A stretch of DNA of 64,000 nucleotides from Mucilaginibacter sp. cycad4 (GTDB lineage Bacteria; Bacteroidota; Bacteroidia; Sphingobacteriales; Sphingobacteriaceae). The translations under genes were made by a program, and so were the position numbers. The number at the start of each line of letters is the position of its first letter. Position 1 is the first letter of the stretch. The notes under the pieces are model-generated. The model saw nothing but the letters and a program-made list of their open reading frames with translations, ran no database searches and was not told the origin of the DNA. The stretch lies in assembly GCF_034263275.1 (NCBI RefSeq), contig NZ_CP139559.1, forward strand, positions 6,634,001-6,698,000, written 5' to 3'. This document shows positions 1 to 9,300 of this stretch, piece by piece.

Positions 1-983
1 TAGCAGGTGGTTCATCAGGCGGTTCGGCTGTGGCCGTACAAGCCGGGATGTGCCATGCTACTTTAGGTACTGATACCGGTGGCTCGGTAAGGCAGCCGGC
101 CTCTTTTTGCGGGGTTGTAGGTTTAAAGCCAACATACGGCACAATTTCAAGGCATGGTATTATTGCTTATGCTTCATCCTTTGACCAGGTAGGGCCAATT
201 ACCAAATCGGTTGAAGATGCTGCATTATTGTTGGAAGTACTGGCCGGGCCGGATGAATATGACAGTACTTTATCGCAAACTCCTCCGCCATCGTCATATA
301 CTAATCTTCAAAAACCGGGCAAAAAGAAGATAGCCTATCTGCAGGAAGCCATATCCAGCCCCGGTGTTGATAATGAAGTAAAGGACAATCTTATACAATA
401 TATTGATAAGCTGCGGGCTGACGGTCACACCGTTACACCAATAGCTTTTGAACTGCTGGAGTACCTGGTACCAACTTACTATATCCTGGCCATGGCCGAA
501 GCGTCATCAAACCTGGCAAGGTACGATGGCGTACATTATGGCTATCGCAGTCCGCTGGCTACAGATTTACAGTCTACTTATAAACGTTCCCGTTCCGAAG
601 GATTTGGTAAGGAAGTAAAGCGCCGCATCATGCTGGGCACTTTTGTACTGAGCGCAGGATACTACGATGCCTACTACGCAAAAGCGCAGAAAGTACGCAG
701 GCTGATCCAGGAAAAAACCAACCAGATACTGGAAGAGTATGATTTTATACTGGTGCCGTCGGCACCCGAACCGGCTTTTGAAATAGGTAAAGAAGAGAAA
801 GATCCGGTGGTAATGTATCTTTCTGACATTTTTACCGTACAAGCGTCATTAACCGGTGTACCGGCCATATCAATACCTACGGGCAATAACAGCAACGGTT
901 TGCCGTTAGGTTTACAGTTATTAACAAAGCATTTTGGCGAACAGCAACTGTTAGATTTTGCCAAATATTTTCTCGATCTGTAA
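1..983 (+). CDS. gatA: GatA, Asp/Glu-tRNA amidotransferase subunit A (5' truncated by window)
   Basis: This is the catalytic amidase subunit of the GatCAB complex, which converts Glu-tRNA(Gln) (or Asp-tRNA(Asn)) to the amide form in the cytoplasm. The reading frame is open from base 3, and the first visible residues are the amidase-signature glycine/serine stretch GGSSGGSA. It is followed by TDTGGSVRQPAS, which carries the nucleophilic serine of the Ser-cisSer-Lys triad. About 327 residues are visible against roughly 480 for the family, so the N-terminal third with the catalytic lysine lies outside the window. An apparent internal GTG start at base 30 sits within the signature and is not a true start. 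A lytic transglycosylase gene follows after 67 bases on the same strand. The identification is secure. Confidence 0.95.
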   Translation, partial: AGGSSGGSAVAVQAGMCHATLGTDTGGSVRQPASFCGVVGLKPTYGTISRHGIIAYASSFDQVGPITKSVEDAALLLEVLAGPDEYDSTLSQTPPPSSYTNLQKPGKKKIAYLQEAISSPGVDNEVKDNLIQYIDKLRADGHTVTPIAFELLEYLVPTYYILAMAEASSNLARYDGVHYGYRSPLATDLQSTYKRSRSEGFGKEVKRRIMLGTFVLSAGYYDAYYAKAQKVRRLIQEKTNQILEEYDFILVPSAPEPAFEIGKEEKDPVVMYLSDIFTVQASLTGVPAISIPTGNNSNGLPLGLQLLTKHFGEQQLLDFAKYFLDL

Positions 984-1050
984 TAAAAATGATATTTTAG
1001 TAAAATGCTGATGCTTTGGGCATTATAAATTAATCAAATCCCTTGAATAA

Positions 1051-2325
1051 ATGAAGAGATTATTTACGCTGACCATTTGCCTCTTATCACTCCAAGTTTT
1101 ACAAGCCGAAACAAACACAACCAATTCGGCAAAGTCAATTAAGCAAATAAACCGGGTAGCCAAATTTAACCCCGATGTTGTAAATGCCGATACTACTATT
1201 TTGCCGGTGCTTAACCAGTCGTTGCCGTTAAGTACGTACGGTGGTTTGTACAAACGCAGGTTAGATTCTATCCGCAAGGATATCCAATTGGATTATAATG
1301 AATATGTGCAGGCTTATATCGACTTGTATATGCATAACCGCGAAGAAATGGGCCAGGTTGCAGGCTTAACCAAATATTACTTCCCCATTTATGAAAAGGC
1401 TTTCCGCGAGGCCGGAATCCCTGAAGAAATAAAATTCCTGTCGATTGTTGAATCAAAGCTTGATCCAAACGCGGTATCAAGGGTAGGGGCGACCGGCCTT
1501 TGGCAGTTTATGGGCACAACAGCAAAGACATATGGCCTAAACATGGACAACTATGTTGATGACCGCCGTGACCCTATCCAGTCGAGCTATGCAGCAGCGG
1601 CCTATCTAAAAGACGCGTACCAGGAATTTGGCGACTGGCTGCTGGCCATTGCCTCATACAATTGCGGTAAAAGTAATGTTGAACGTGCCGTTGAAAAAGC
1701 AGGTGGTGTAACCGATTTTTGGAGCATTCGCCAATATCTTCCTGTGGAAACCCGTGGATATGTACCGGCTTTTATTGCCATGAACTACGTAATGCACTAT
1801 TTTAATAAACATAATATCGTAGCGCAGGCCTGTAACTTCTCTACCCGTACCGATACGGTGATGGTAAAAAGGGTAGTGCCATTAAACAGCGTTGCCCAGG
1901 CGCTTGATGTTAGTTTAAGGGAGATCACCATTCTTAATCCATCGTACCGGATGGCTGTAGTTAATGGCAGTGCCAAAACACCCCGCAGGTTGATCATCCC
2001 CCAAACCGCAAAAGATAATTATGCCGCCTTGTATGCTGTTTTAAATGGAGCCGACGCCCCTGTGCGACCAGCTGCTAAACCGGCTGCTTATGCTGCCGTT
2101 CAATATACACCTGCTAAGCCCGAGCGCAAAATCCCTACCCATCATAAAGTGAAAAGGGGGGAAACACTTGCGTCTATTGCTGATATGTTTGGTTGCGAAG
2201 TGTCAGACCTTAAAGTCTGGAACCATCTCAAAACTAACCGGGCGCCGATAGGGGCCATGTTAAAAGTATCGGCCGGTGAAGTTGCTGCCAACGTGCCGGA
2301 TGATGAGCCGTATTCGAAGAATTAG
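1051..2325 (+). CDS. Secreted lytic transglycosylase with C-terminal LysM (MltD-like)
   Basis: This predicted 424-residue periplasmic enzyme cleaves peptidoglycan glycan strands to anhydromuropeptides. Residues 1-19 form a signal peptide ending near LQAE. An SLT domain spans about residues 110-250, with the likely catalytic Glu134 in IVESKLDP, the conserved GATGLWQFM stretch, and IASYNCG further on. A LysM peptidoglycan-binding module (HHKVKRGETLASIADMFG) occupies about residues 365-412. The domain order is that of MltD-type proteins, although only one clear LysM is seen, so I give no symbol. The ATG at 1051 is followed directly by the signal peptide, which supports that start. The gene stands alone between gatA and a repeat-rich intergenic stretch. 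Confidence 0.92.
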   Translation: MKRLFTLTICLLSLQVLQAETNTTNSAKSIKQINRVAKFNPDVVNADTTILPVLNQSLPLSTYGGLYKRRLDSIRKDIQLDYNEYVQAYIDLYMHNREEMGQVAGLTKYYFPIYEKAFREAGIPEEIKFLSIVESKLDPNAVSRVGATGLWQFMGTTAKTYGLNMDNYVDDRRDPIQSSYAAAAYLKDAYQEFGDWLLAIASYNCGKSNVERAVEKAGGVTDFWSIRQYLPVETRGYVPAFIAMNYVMHYFNKHNIVAQACNFSTRTDTVMVKRVVPLNSVAQALDVSLREITILNPSYRMAVVNGSAKTPRRLIIPQTAKDNYAALYAVLNGADAPVRPAAKPAAYAAVQYTPAKPERKIPTHHKVKRGETLASIADMFGCEVSDLKVWNHLKTNRAPIGAMLKVSAGEVAANVPDDEPYSKN

Positions 2326-2399
2326 TTTGTTTAGTCGGGAAGTGTTTTTTTAGCCTGCTGTAAGATTATTTCGCCACAGAAAGCGTGGGGAAGTGCGAT

Positions 2400-2507
2400 T
2401 CCCCTCTTGAGAGGGGTGGAGGGGTGTGTCTCTGCTTTGATACCCTGATCGCATAAACACACCCCTGCTACCGCGCTTTTTCCATCGCGCCCGCTCTCAA
2501 GAGGGGA
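2400..2507. repeat. Palindromic dispersed repeat, 12-bp arms
   Basis: The arms TCCCCTCTTGAG (2400-2411) and CTCAAGAGGGGA (2496-2507) are exact reverse complements. An inner pair of GGGGTGTG/CACACCCC blocks lies at about 2421-2428 and 2458-2465. The G/C-block style resembles the elements at 5484-5594, inside miaB (18519-18620) and at 29318-29347, so I take these as one loose family. It lies just after the transglycosylase stop and may also help end transcription. Confidence 0.7.
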
Positions 2508-2535
2508 GCTTGAAAGACCCGAAAGTTGAGATCAG

Positions 2536-2674
2536 CTTTCGGATTTGTCTTTAATAGTAGTGTAAGAATCTTTCGGACTTCCGGGCTCCCCGACTTTCGG
2601 ACATAAAAAATTTGTATTTTTATAGATATAAAGTCTTTCCGTGAACATCTTTCGGACTTATGCGGACTTTCGGA
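2536..2674. repeat. Five spaced copies of CTTTCGGA upstream of the DUF1801 gene
   Basis: Exact CTTTCGGA copies start at 2536, 2570, 2594, 2649 and 2667, and the last four continue with C. All have the same orientation, pointing toward the gene that starts at 2688. The spacing is irregular (34, 24, 55 and 18 bases). They could be binding sites of a regulator or simply the remains of a short-word repeat; the sequence does not decide. Confidence 0.6.
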
Positions 2675-2687
2675 CAAAAATATAGCT

Positions 2688-3056
2688 ATGGAAAAGCCAA
2701 AGGAAAATATTGATGAATATATAGCCGGTTTCCCGGAGGATGTTCAGCAAAAACTGCAATTGGTACGTGCTACCATAAAGGCCGCCGCGCCTGATGCTGA
2801 AGAGGCTATTAAATACGCCATCCCAACATTTATTCTTAACGGTAACCTGGTACATTTCGGCGGTTTTAAAAATCACATTGGTTTTTATCCGGCACCGCAG
2901 GGTTTGGAAGAGTTTAAAGAAGAACTTTCGGGATATAAAGGGGCAAAAGGCTCAGTTCAGTTTCCGCTGGATGAACCGCTACCGCTCGATCTCATTACCA
3001 AAATTGTAAAGTTCAGGGTACAGAAAAATATGGAGAAGGCAAAGAAGAAAAAATAG
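2688..3056 (+). CDS. DUF1801 family protein (YdhG-like fold)
   Basis: This 122-residue cytoplasmic protein matches the DUF1801/YdhG pattern. It has an N-terminal helix pair (IAGFPEDVQQKLQLVRATIK), an EEAIKYAIPTF segment, a central HFGGFKNHIGFYP strand pair and a basic C-terminal tail. Family members adopt a frataxin-like fold, and the Bacillus protein YdhG has been named an iron chaperone. The function in Bacteroidota is not established, and I infer none here. The gene is monocistronic, preceded by five CTTTCGGA motifs and followed by a 146-base gap before maeB. The ATG at 2688 is the only reasonable start; an overlapping ORF at 2794 is a shadow. Confidence 0.88.
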   Translation: MEKPKENIDEYIAGFPEDVQQKLQLVRATIKAAAPDAEEAIKYAIPTFILNGNLVHFGGFKNHIGFYPAPQGLEEFKEELSGYKGAKGSVQFPLDEPLPLDLITKIVKFRVQKNMEKAKKKK

Positions 3057-3174
3057 AACATTGCCAAATCCGTTCTTTTAAACACATCTTATCAAAACAT
3101 TAACCATATTTTACCCTCTTTTTAACATAATCGTAAAAAGGGGCTTTTTTATGTCTGTTCCATAAAAAGAATTG

Positions 3175-3182
3175 TAATTTTG
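3175..3182 (+). promoter_or_regulatory. Bacteroidota -7 element of maeB
   Basis: TAATTTTG matches the TAnnTTTG consensus of the Bacteroidota primary sigma factor. It lies 20 bases before the ATG at 3203, so transcription would begin at about 3189. That is inside or after a possible TTG start at 3194, which argues for the ATG. Confidence 0.5.
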
Positions 3183-3202
3183 GGCGCTTCAATTTGAAAA
3201 AA

Positions 3203-5479
3203 ATGAATAAAACTAACCGAAAACAGGACGCGCTGAACTACCACTCGCAAGGCCGTCCCGGGAAGATACAAGTTGTACCTACCAAACCAACAAATTCGCA
3301 GCGCGACTTAACTATGGCTTACTCTCCAGGTGTAGCCGAACCATGTTTAAAGATTGCTGACAATACCGAAGATGTTTATAAATATACCGCCAAAGGTAAC
3401 CTGGTAGCTGTGATCAGCAATGGTACTGCCGTACTTGGCTTAGGCAATATTGGCCCCGAAGCCAGCAAGCCGGTAATGGAAGGGAAGGGCCTGCTGTTTA
3501 AGATCTATGCAGATATTGATGTGTTTGATCTTGAGTTGAACGCCAAAAGTGTAGATGATTTTGTGAACATCGTTAAGGCGCTTGAGCCAACTTTCGGCGG
3601 CGTAAATTTGGAAGATATCTCGGCTCCAACCTGCTTTGAAATTGAGCGCAGGTTAAAGGCCGAAATGAATATCCCCGTAATGCATGACGATCAGCATGGT
3701 ACCGCCATTATATCCGGCGCAGCATTGATGAACGCCTGCGAAATTCAGGGCAAAAAACTGGATAAGATAAAAATGGTGGTTAATGGCGCCGGTGCAGCAG
3801 CCGTATCCTGCTCAAAAATGTACCTGTCATTAGGGGTAAAAAAAGAAAACCTGGTGATGTTTGATATCAATGGCGTGTTAAACCATGAACGCACCGACCT
3901 TGACGAGATCAGGATGGAGTTTGCTACTGACCGCAAAGATGTTAAAACACTGGCCGATGCCATGAAAAATGCCGATGTATTTGTCGGCCTTTCGGCAGGC
4001 AACGTGGTAACGCCCGATATGCTGAAAACAATGGCTAAAAAGCCTATCGTTTTTGCTATGGCCAACCCGGTTCCTGAAATTGATTATGACCTTGCAGCCG
4101 GCACGCGCGATGATATTATTATGGCAACCGGTCGTTCCGATTTTCCTAACCAGGTAAATAACGTGCTCGGTTTCCCTTACATTTTTCGTGGAGCACTTGA
4201 CGTAAGGGCTACCGCTATTAACGAGGAAATGAAGATTGCCGCTACACACGCCATAGCCGAAATGGCTAAAAAGCCGGTTCCGGAAGCCGTTAACCTCGCT
4301 TATAACCTTACTAACCTGAAATTTGGCAAGGATTATATCATCCCGAAACCAATGGATCAAAGATTGATCACCGAGGTATCCATGGCGGTGGCAAAAGCGG
4401 CCATTGCTTCAGGTGTAGCCCGTAAAGTGATCACCGATTGGGATGCGTATGCCGAGGAGCTGAGGGTGCGCCTGGGTACTAATGATAAACTGTTGCGTAA
4501 CCTTACAGCAAAAGCAAAACAAAACCCTAAGCGCGTAGTATTTGCCGAGGCTGATAATTATAAGATCTTAAGATCGGCCCAGATTGTAAAAGAGGAAGGC
4601 ATTGCAACGCCTATTTTGCTGGGCAATGTGGACAGGATTAAAAAGATCATCCATGATAATGACCTTGATTTGGGTGATGTTCATATCATTGATCCGCGGG
4701 AAGGCTGTGAGCATATGGATGAGTATACCGAGTTTCTGTATAACAAACGCCAGCGCAGGGGGATTACCCTGTACGAGGCTAAAAAGCAATTGGTAGACCG
4801 TAACTACTACGGCGCTTGTATGGTGCAGTTTGGCCGGGCCGATGCGCTGATCTCAGGTTTAACCAAAAACTACGTAACCACAGTAAAGCCGGCCCTGCAA
4901 ATTATCGGTACTGAGGAAGGTGTGAACCGTGTTGCGGGGATGTATATGATGATCACGGCTAAGGGCCCTGTGTTTTTTGGCGATACTACGGTGAATGTGA
5001 ACCCATGTGTTAATGACCTGGTTGATATTACCGTGCTGATTGAACGCTCTGTAAAGCAGTTTAACATCAGCCCGAGGATAGCTGTGTTATCGTACTCCAA
5101 CTTTGGGTCGAACGAAGGCGAGATACCGGAAAAAACAAGAGAAACGGTAGCGATTCTGCATGAGAAATACCCTGATATGGTTGTTGACGGTGATATGCAG
5201 GCCAACTTTGCACTGAATGCTGATTTGCTTGATGATAACTTCCCGTTCTCAACACTTAATGGTAAGCCAGCCAATACGCTGATCTTCCCCAACCTGGAGT
5301 CGGGTAATATTGCCTATAAACTTTTACAGGAAATAGGCGGTGCCGAAGCTGTTGGGCCGATATTGGTTGGCTTAAAGAAACCTGTGCATGTGCTGCAGTT
5401 AGGCAGTTCGGTACGCGAAATTGTAAATATGGTTACCATTGCCGTGGTTGACGCCCAGGCAAAAGCTGCTGCCAAATAA
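3203..5479 (+). CDS. maeB: NADP-dependent malic enzyme with phosphotransacetylase-like C-terminus
   Basis: This 758-residue enzyme decarboxylates malate to pyruvate with NADP, linking the TCA cycle to gluconeogenesis and NADPH supply. The N-terminal half (to about residue 425) is a malic enzyme: it shows [12 protein letters not shown] near the start, [17 protein letters not shown] and the nucleotide-binding segment [12 protein letters not shown]. The C-terminal part, from about residue 430, is a phosphate acetyltransferase-like domain ([19 protein letters not shown]), the fused architecture of MaeB, where it acts in acetyl-CoA control rather than as a separate transacetylase. A TTG nine bases upstream would add three residues, but I prefer the ATG at 3203 because of promoter spacing. 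The gene ends in a strong terminator after a palindromic repeat. Confidence 0.95.
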   Translation: MNKTNRKQDALNYHSQGRPGKIQVVPTKPTNSQRDLTMAYSPGVAEPCLKIADNTEDVYKYTAKGNLVAVISNGTAVLGLGNIGPEASKPVMEGKGLLFKIYADIDVFDLELNAKSVDDFVNIVKALEPTFGGVNLEDISAPTCFEIERRLKAEMNIPVMHDDQHGTAIISGAALMNACEIQGKKLDKIKMVVNGAGAAAVSCSKMYLSLGVKKENLVMFDINGVLNHERTDLDEIRMEFATDRKDVKTLADAMKNADVFVGLSAGNVVTPDMLKTMAKKPIVFAMANPVPEIDYDLAAGTRDDIIMATGRSDFPNQVNNVLGFPYIFRGALDVRATAINEEMKIAATHAIAEMAKKPVPEAVNLAYNLTNLKFGKDYIIPKPMDQRLITEVSMAVAKAAIASGVARKVITDWDAYAEELRVRLGTNDKLLRNLTAKAKQNPKRVVFAEADNYKILRSAQIVKEEGIATPILLGNVDRIKKIIHDNDLDLGDVHIIDPREGCEHMDEYTEFLYNKRQRRGITLYEAKKQLVDRNYYGACMVQFGRADALISGLTKNYVTTVKPALQIIGTEEGVNRVAGMYMMITAKGPVFFGDTTVNVNPCVNDLVDITVLIERSVKQFNISPRIAVLSYSNFGSNEGEIPEKTRETVAILHEKYPDMVVDGDMQANFALNADLLDDNFPFSTLNGKPANTLIFPNLESGNIAYKLLQEIGGAEAVGPILVGLKKPVHVLQLGSSVREIVNMVTIAVVDAQAKAAAK

Positions 5480-5483
5480 GCCA

Positions 5484-5594
5484 AGCCCCCTCTAAATCTC
5501 CCCCTGTAGGGGAGACTTTATGGAAATTTCTTAAAAGCCCTCCCTTCCGGGGAGGGTTTGGGTGGGGCTTGCCGGGGGAGATTTAGAGGGGGCT
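5484..5594. repeat. Palindromic dispersed repeat, perfect 21-bp arms
   Basis: Bases 5484-5504 and 5574-5594 are perfect reverse complements over 21 bp; both contain the CCCTCTAAATCTCCCC core or its complement. The interior holds two further G/C hairpins, around CCCCTGTAGGGG (5501-5512) and CCCTCCCTTCCGGGGAGGG (5538-5556). This is a typical intergenic palindromic element of the loose family also seen at 2400-2507, inside miaB and at 29318-29347. Confidence 0.85.
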
Positions 5595-5635
5595 AAAGAC
5601 GCTGGTATTTAAATGCTTAGCGTCTTTGTTTTTTA
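5595..5635 (+). terminator. Rho-independent terminator after maeB
   Basis: AAAGACGCT (5595-5603) pairs with AGCGTCTTT (5619-5627), and a T-rich run follows at 5629-5634. Confidence 0.8.
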
Positions 5636-5693
5636 AGGTGAGTATCCTGCAGCTTTTTGTTTGTCATTATATAACATAATGACGCCGGAATTT

Positions 5694-5701
5694 TATCTTT
5701 G
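5694..5701 (+). promoter_or_regulatory. Possible -7 element of ruvA
   Basis: TATCTTTG fits TAnnTTTG and lies 67 bases before the ruvA start. The nearest TTTG upstream is too far for a canonical -33 element, so this is only a candidate. Confidence 0.35.
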
Positions 5702-5768
5702 GATAATCACTGTAAGGCTGTTTTGCCATTAACATCATTGTTTAATAAACTTAATAAGGTAATAATAT

Positions 5769-6353
5769 ATGTATGATTATATTAGTGGTAAGCTAATGTT
5801 CAAAAGCCCGTCTTATATAGTGATAGATGCGGGAGGGATAGGGTATCATATCAACATTTCTGTAAATACCTACTCGGGCATTAGTGACGACGAAAAATGT
5901 AAACTCTTTGTGTGGTTACACGTAAAAGAGGATGCGCACACGCTTTACGGCTTTGCTACCGAAGGTGAGCGCAGGTTGTTCTTACATTTAATCTCCATTT
6001 CGGGTATCGGGCCTAATACGGCAAGGATGATGCTGTCATCGATAAGCCCGGCCGAGATTCAGGCAGCTATTGTGAGCGGGAATGTATCGCTGATTCAGCG
6101 GATAAAAGGAATTGGGCCAAAATCAGCACAGCGGATTATTTTGGAGTTGCAGGATAAGCTGCGTAAGGAAGGCCCCGATACCTTAACTGTTGTGCCGGTG
6201 AGCCAGACTGTTAAGGACGAAGCACTATCAGCATTAGTGATGCTGGGTTTTGCGCGTAACGTTGCCGAAAAAGTATTAGACCAGGAGATCAAGAAAAATA
6301 ATGGCGAATTAACGGTTGAAGAACTAATTAAGTTCGCGTTAAAAACGCTATAA
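5769..6353 (+). CDS. ruvA: Holliday junction branch migration protein RuvA
   Basis: RuvA (194 residues) binds four-way DNA junctions as a tetramer and loads the RuvB motor during recombinational repair. The start MYDYISGKLMFKSPSYIVIDAGGIGYHI is the domain I OB fold. Domain II carries the two helix-hairpin-helix motifs (ISGIGPNTARMMLSS and IKGIGPKSAQRIILEL), and the C-terminal domain III helices include DEALSALVMLGFARN. Length is normal for the family. No ruvB or ruvC is nearby. sprA starts 24 bases downstream on the same strand, and ruvA-sprA adjacency is common in Bacteroidota, so the two probably share a transcript. Confidence 0.97.
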   Translation: MYDYISGKLMFKSPSYIVIDAGGIGYHINISVNTYSGISDDEKCKLFVWLHVKEDAHTLYGFATEGERRLFLHLISISGIGPNTARMMLSSISPAEIQAAIVSGNVSLIQRIKGIGPKSAQRIILELQDKLRKEGPDTLTVVPVSQTVKDEALSALVMLGFARNVAEKVLDQEIKKNNGELTVEELIKFALKTL

Positions 6354-6377
6354 TTACGGATAAATATCTACTAACTT

Positions 6378-9300
6378 TTGACCAAAGTATTTACTTATAA
6401 GACACTTATAAGTGTGTTGTTCATTGTGGTGTTCGGGGGGCTGGGGAATGTGTATGCACAACAAAAGCCCTCGCCTGCGGCTAAAAATGATACAACCAAA
6501 TCAAATGCACCGATAAACCTGACCGCGCCACGAAGCCAGCGGATGAGGGAAGGTATTTTCAATACCGACCCGGCAGGTCTGGTACGTACTATTGAATATG
6601 ATCCGGCCACAAACCGTTACATTTTATACGAAAGGGTAGGTAATTTACTTTACCGCCCGCCGCAGTATCTTACGTTTGAGCAATATTTGAAGCTTAAAGA
6701 AAGATCGACCCAACGGGGCTATTTTCAGCAGCTGGCAGATAATTACGCCTATGATTCACAGCAGCCGGGGTTTATACCGCCTATAAAGGTCAGGAGCCGT
6801 ACCTTTGAGCAGATCTTTGGCAGCTCGGTGATTGATATCCGCCCGCAGGGTTCGGCAGAGATGATCATGGCGGGGCAGATAAATAAAAATCAAAATCCGC
6901 TTTTTAATACCCGCCAGCGCAGCCAGTTCAATTTTAATTTTGATCAGCGTATCCAGCTCAACGTAACCGGTAATATAGGCGATAAGTTAAAGATCACCAC
7001 CAATTACAACACCGATGCGCAGTTCCAGTTTGAAAACCAGATTAAGCTGGATTATACAGGCTCGCCGGATGAGATCATTCAAAAGATTGAAGCCGGTACC
7101 GTTAGTATGCCGCTTAACACCACGCTGATTACAGGCAGCCAGGCGCTTTTCGGCGTTAAAACCAAGCTGAAATTCGGTCGGTTGGATGTTACCAGTATTT
7201 TTTCGCAGCAACGTTCACAGTCAAAAACCATCACCATCACTAACGGATCGCAACAGGGTGAGTTTAGGTTAACGCCTGCCGATTATGAGGCTAATAAGCA
7301 CTTTTTCCTGTCGCAATATTTCAGGAATAATTACAACAGGGCGCTGGCCAATATCCCTATTATCAGCTCCAATGTTAATATCACTAAAATTGAGGTTTGG
7401 ACTACCAACCGGACAAATGTAACTACCGATTCGCGCGATATATTGGCTTTTATCGACCTTGGTGAAAATAACCCATACAATAAAACAAGGATTGTAGGCG
7501 GCGGCAGCGCCCTGCCTGCCGGTTTTAAGGGGCCGGGTTTCGCACAGCAATCAAACAACCTGTTAACCGTATTGCCACAAAATGCAAGGCTCACCAATTC
7601 CAATGATGTTGCCAGTTTTTTCCAGGGATCGGGCAGTACGGATAACTATTCAAAACTGACTTACGCCCGTAAGCTTACCGATAAAGAGTATACCCTGCAC
7701 CCGCAATTAGGTTACATCTCCTTAAATTATCCTTTAAATAATGACGAGGTGCTGGCGGTTGCTTACCAGTATACTGTTAATGGTGTGCAATACCAGGTGG
7801 GTGAATTTAGCAGCGATGTTGCAGTTAACCCAAACACCCCGAACGTACTGTTTGTGAAATTGCTGAAAGGCGAGTTGCTGAAAACCAACTTGCCAACCTG
7901 GGATTTGATGATGAAAAACATCTACTCCCTTGGCGCTTTCCAGATAGCACCTACCGATTTTAAATTAACTGTTACCCGCCTGGATGATAAATCGGGCATT
8001 GAAAAAACGGTAATGGAGGAGGGGCAAAATACCAAAGGTAAACTGTGGCTTCAGATAGCCGGGCTCGATAACCTCAACCAGCAAAGTGATAAAAAACCGG
8101 ATGGTTACTTTGACTTTTTAGAGGGGATTACCATCGATTCGCAAAACGGGCGGATTTCGTTCCCGGTGGTGGAACCCTTTGGTTCAGATCTTGCATCAAA
8201 ATTTACCGCGGGCGAGACTGACCTGGTTAAACGATACGTTTATCAGCCATTGTATGACTCAACCAAAACCATCGCGCAGCAATATTTCCCGGCATTAAAC
8301 AGGTATGTGATCAAGGGAACCTATACCTCAACGGGCGGTTCGGAGTACCAGCTGAACGCGGTTAACATTCCTCAAGGTTCAGTAATTGTAACCGCCGGTA
8401 CAGTAAAGCTACAGGAAGGAAACGATTATACCGTTGATTATAACGCAGGGCGGATCAGGATCCTGAACCAGGCGCTATTATCTTCCGGCCAGCCTATTAC
8501 CGTAAAGCTGGAGAATAATGAATTGTTCGGCGTGCAGCAAAAGTCATTGTACGGCACCAGGCTTGATTATCATGCCAGCGATAAGCTTCAGTTAGGTGCT
8601 ACTTTGATGCACCTCACCGAGCAGCCCATCACCCAAAATGAAATTGCCGGCGAAGAATCCATCTCCAATACCATTTGGGGCTTTGATGCCAATTACAGTT
8701 CAAACTCCAGGTTTTTAACAAGATTGGTTGATAAGATTCCCGGCATCCATACCAAGGTGCCATCGTCCATTAATTTTTATGGCGAGTTTGCCAAACTGAT
8801 GCCGGGCAGTCCCGGTGCATTGAATTTTGCAGGTTCCAAAAACGGCACATCCTATCTTGATGATTTTGAGAACAGTCAATCGGTAATAGATATTAAAGGA
8901 GCTAACAGCTGGCAAATTTCAGGAACGCCGCAGCTATTTGGCGAATCGGCTTTGTTTGATAACCTGAGCTATGGTTATAACCGTGCACGGCTGGCATTTT
9001 ATAATATCGACCCTGTATTTTATACCAACACAGGTTCCATCCCCATATCAAGAAGTGAACTTTCCAACCATTACGTAAGGCAGGTGATTGAACAGGAAGT
9101 TTTCCCGTATAAGCAGTCGGCTACCGGGCAGCCGCTTAGTTTGGCTACCCTGAATATGGCTTTTTATCCAACCATCCGTGGTCCGTACAACTATGCTACA
9201 ACCGGTATCAACCCTGATGGTACATTACAAAACCCCAAAACACGCTGGGGCGGTATGTTCCGCAAGCTGGAAACAAATGATTTTGAATCTTTAAACGTAT

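Noticed and set aside
3194-3202. TTG start for maeB
   Set aside because: The -7 box at 3175-3182 would place the transcript start at or after the TTG; the ATG at 3203 is preferred.
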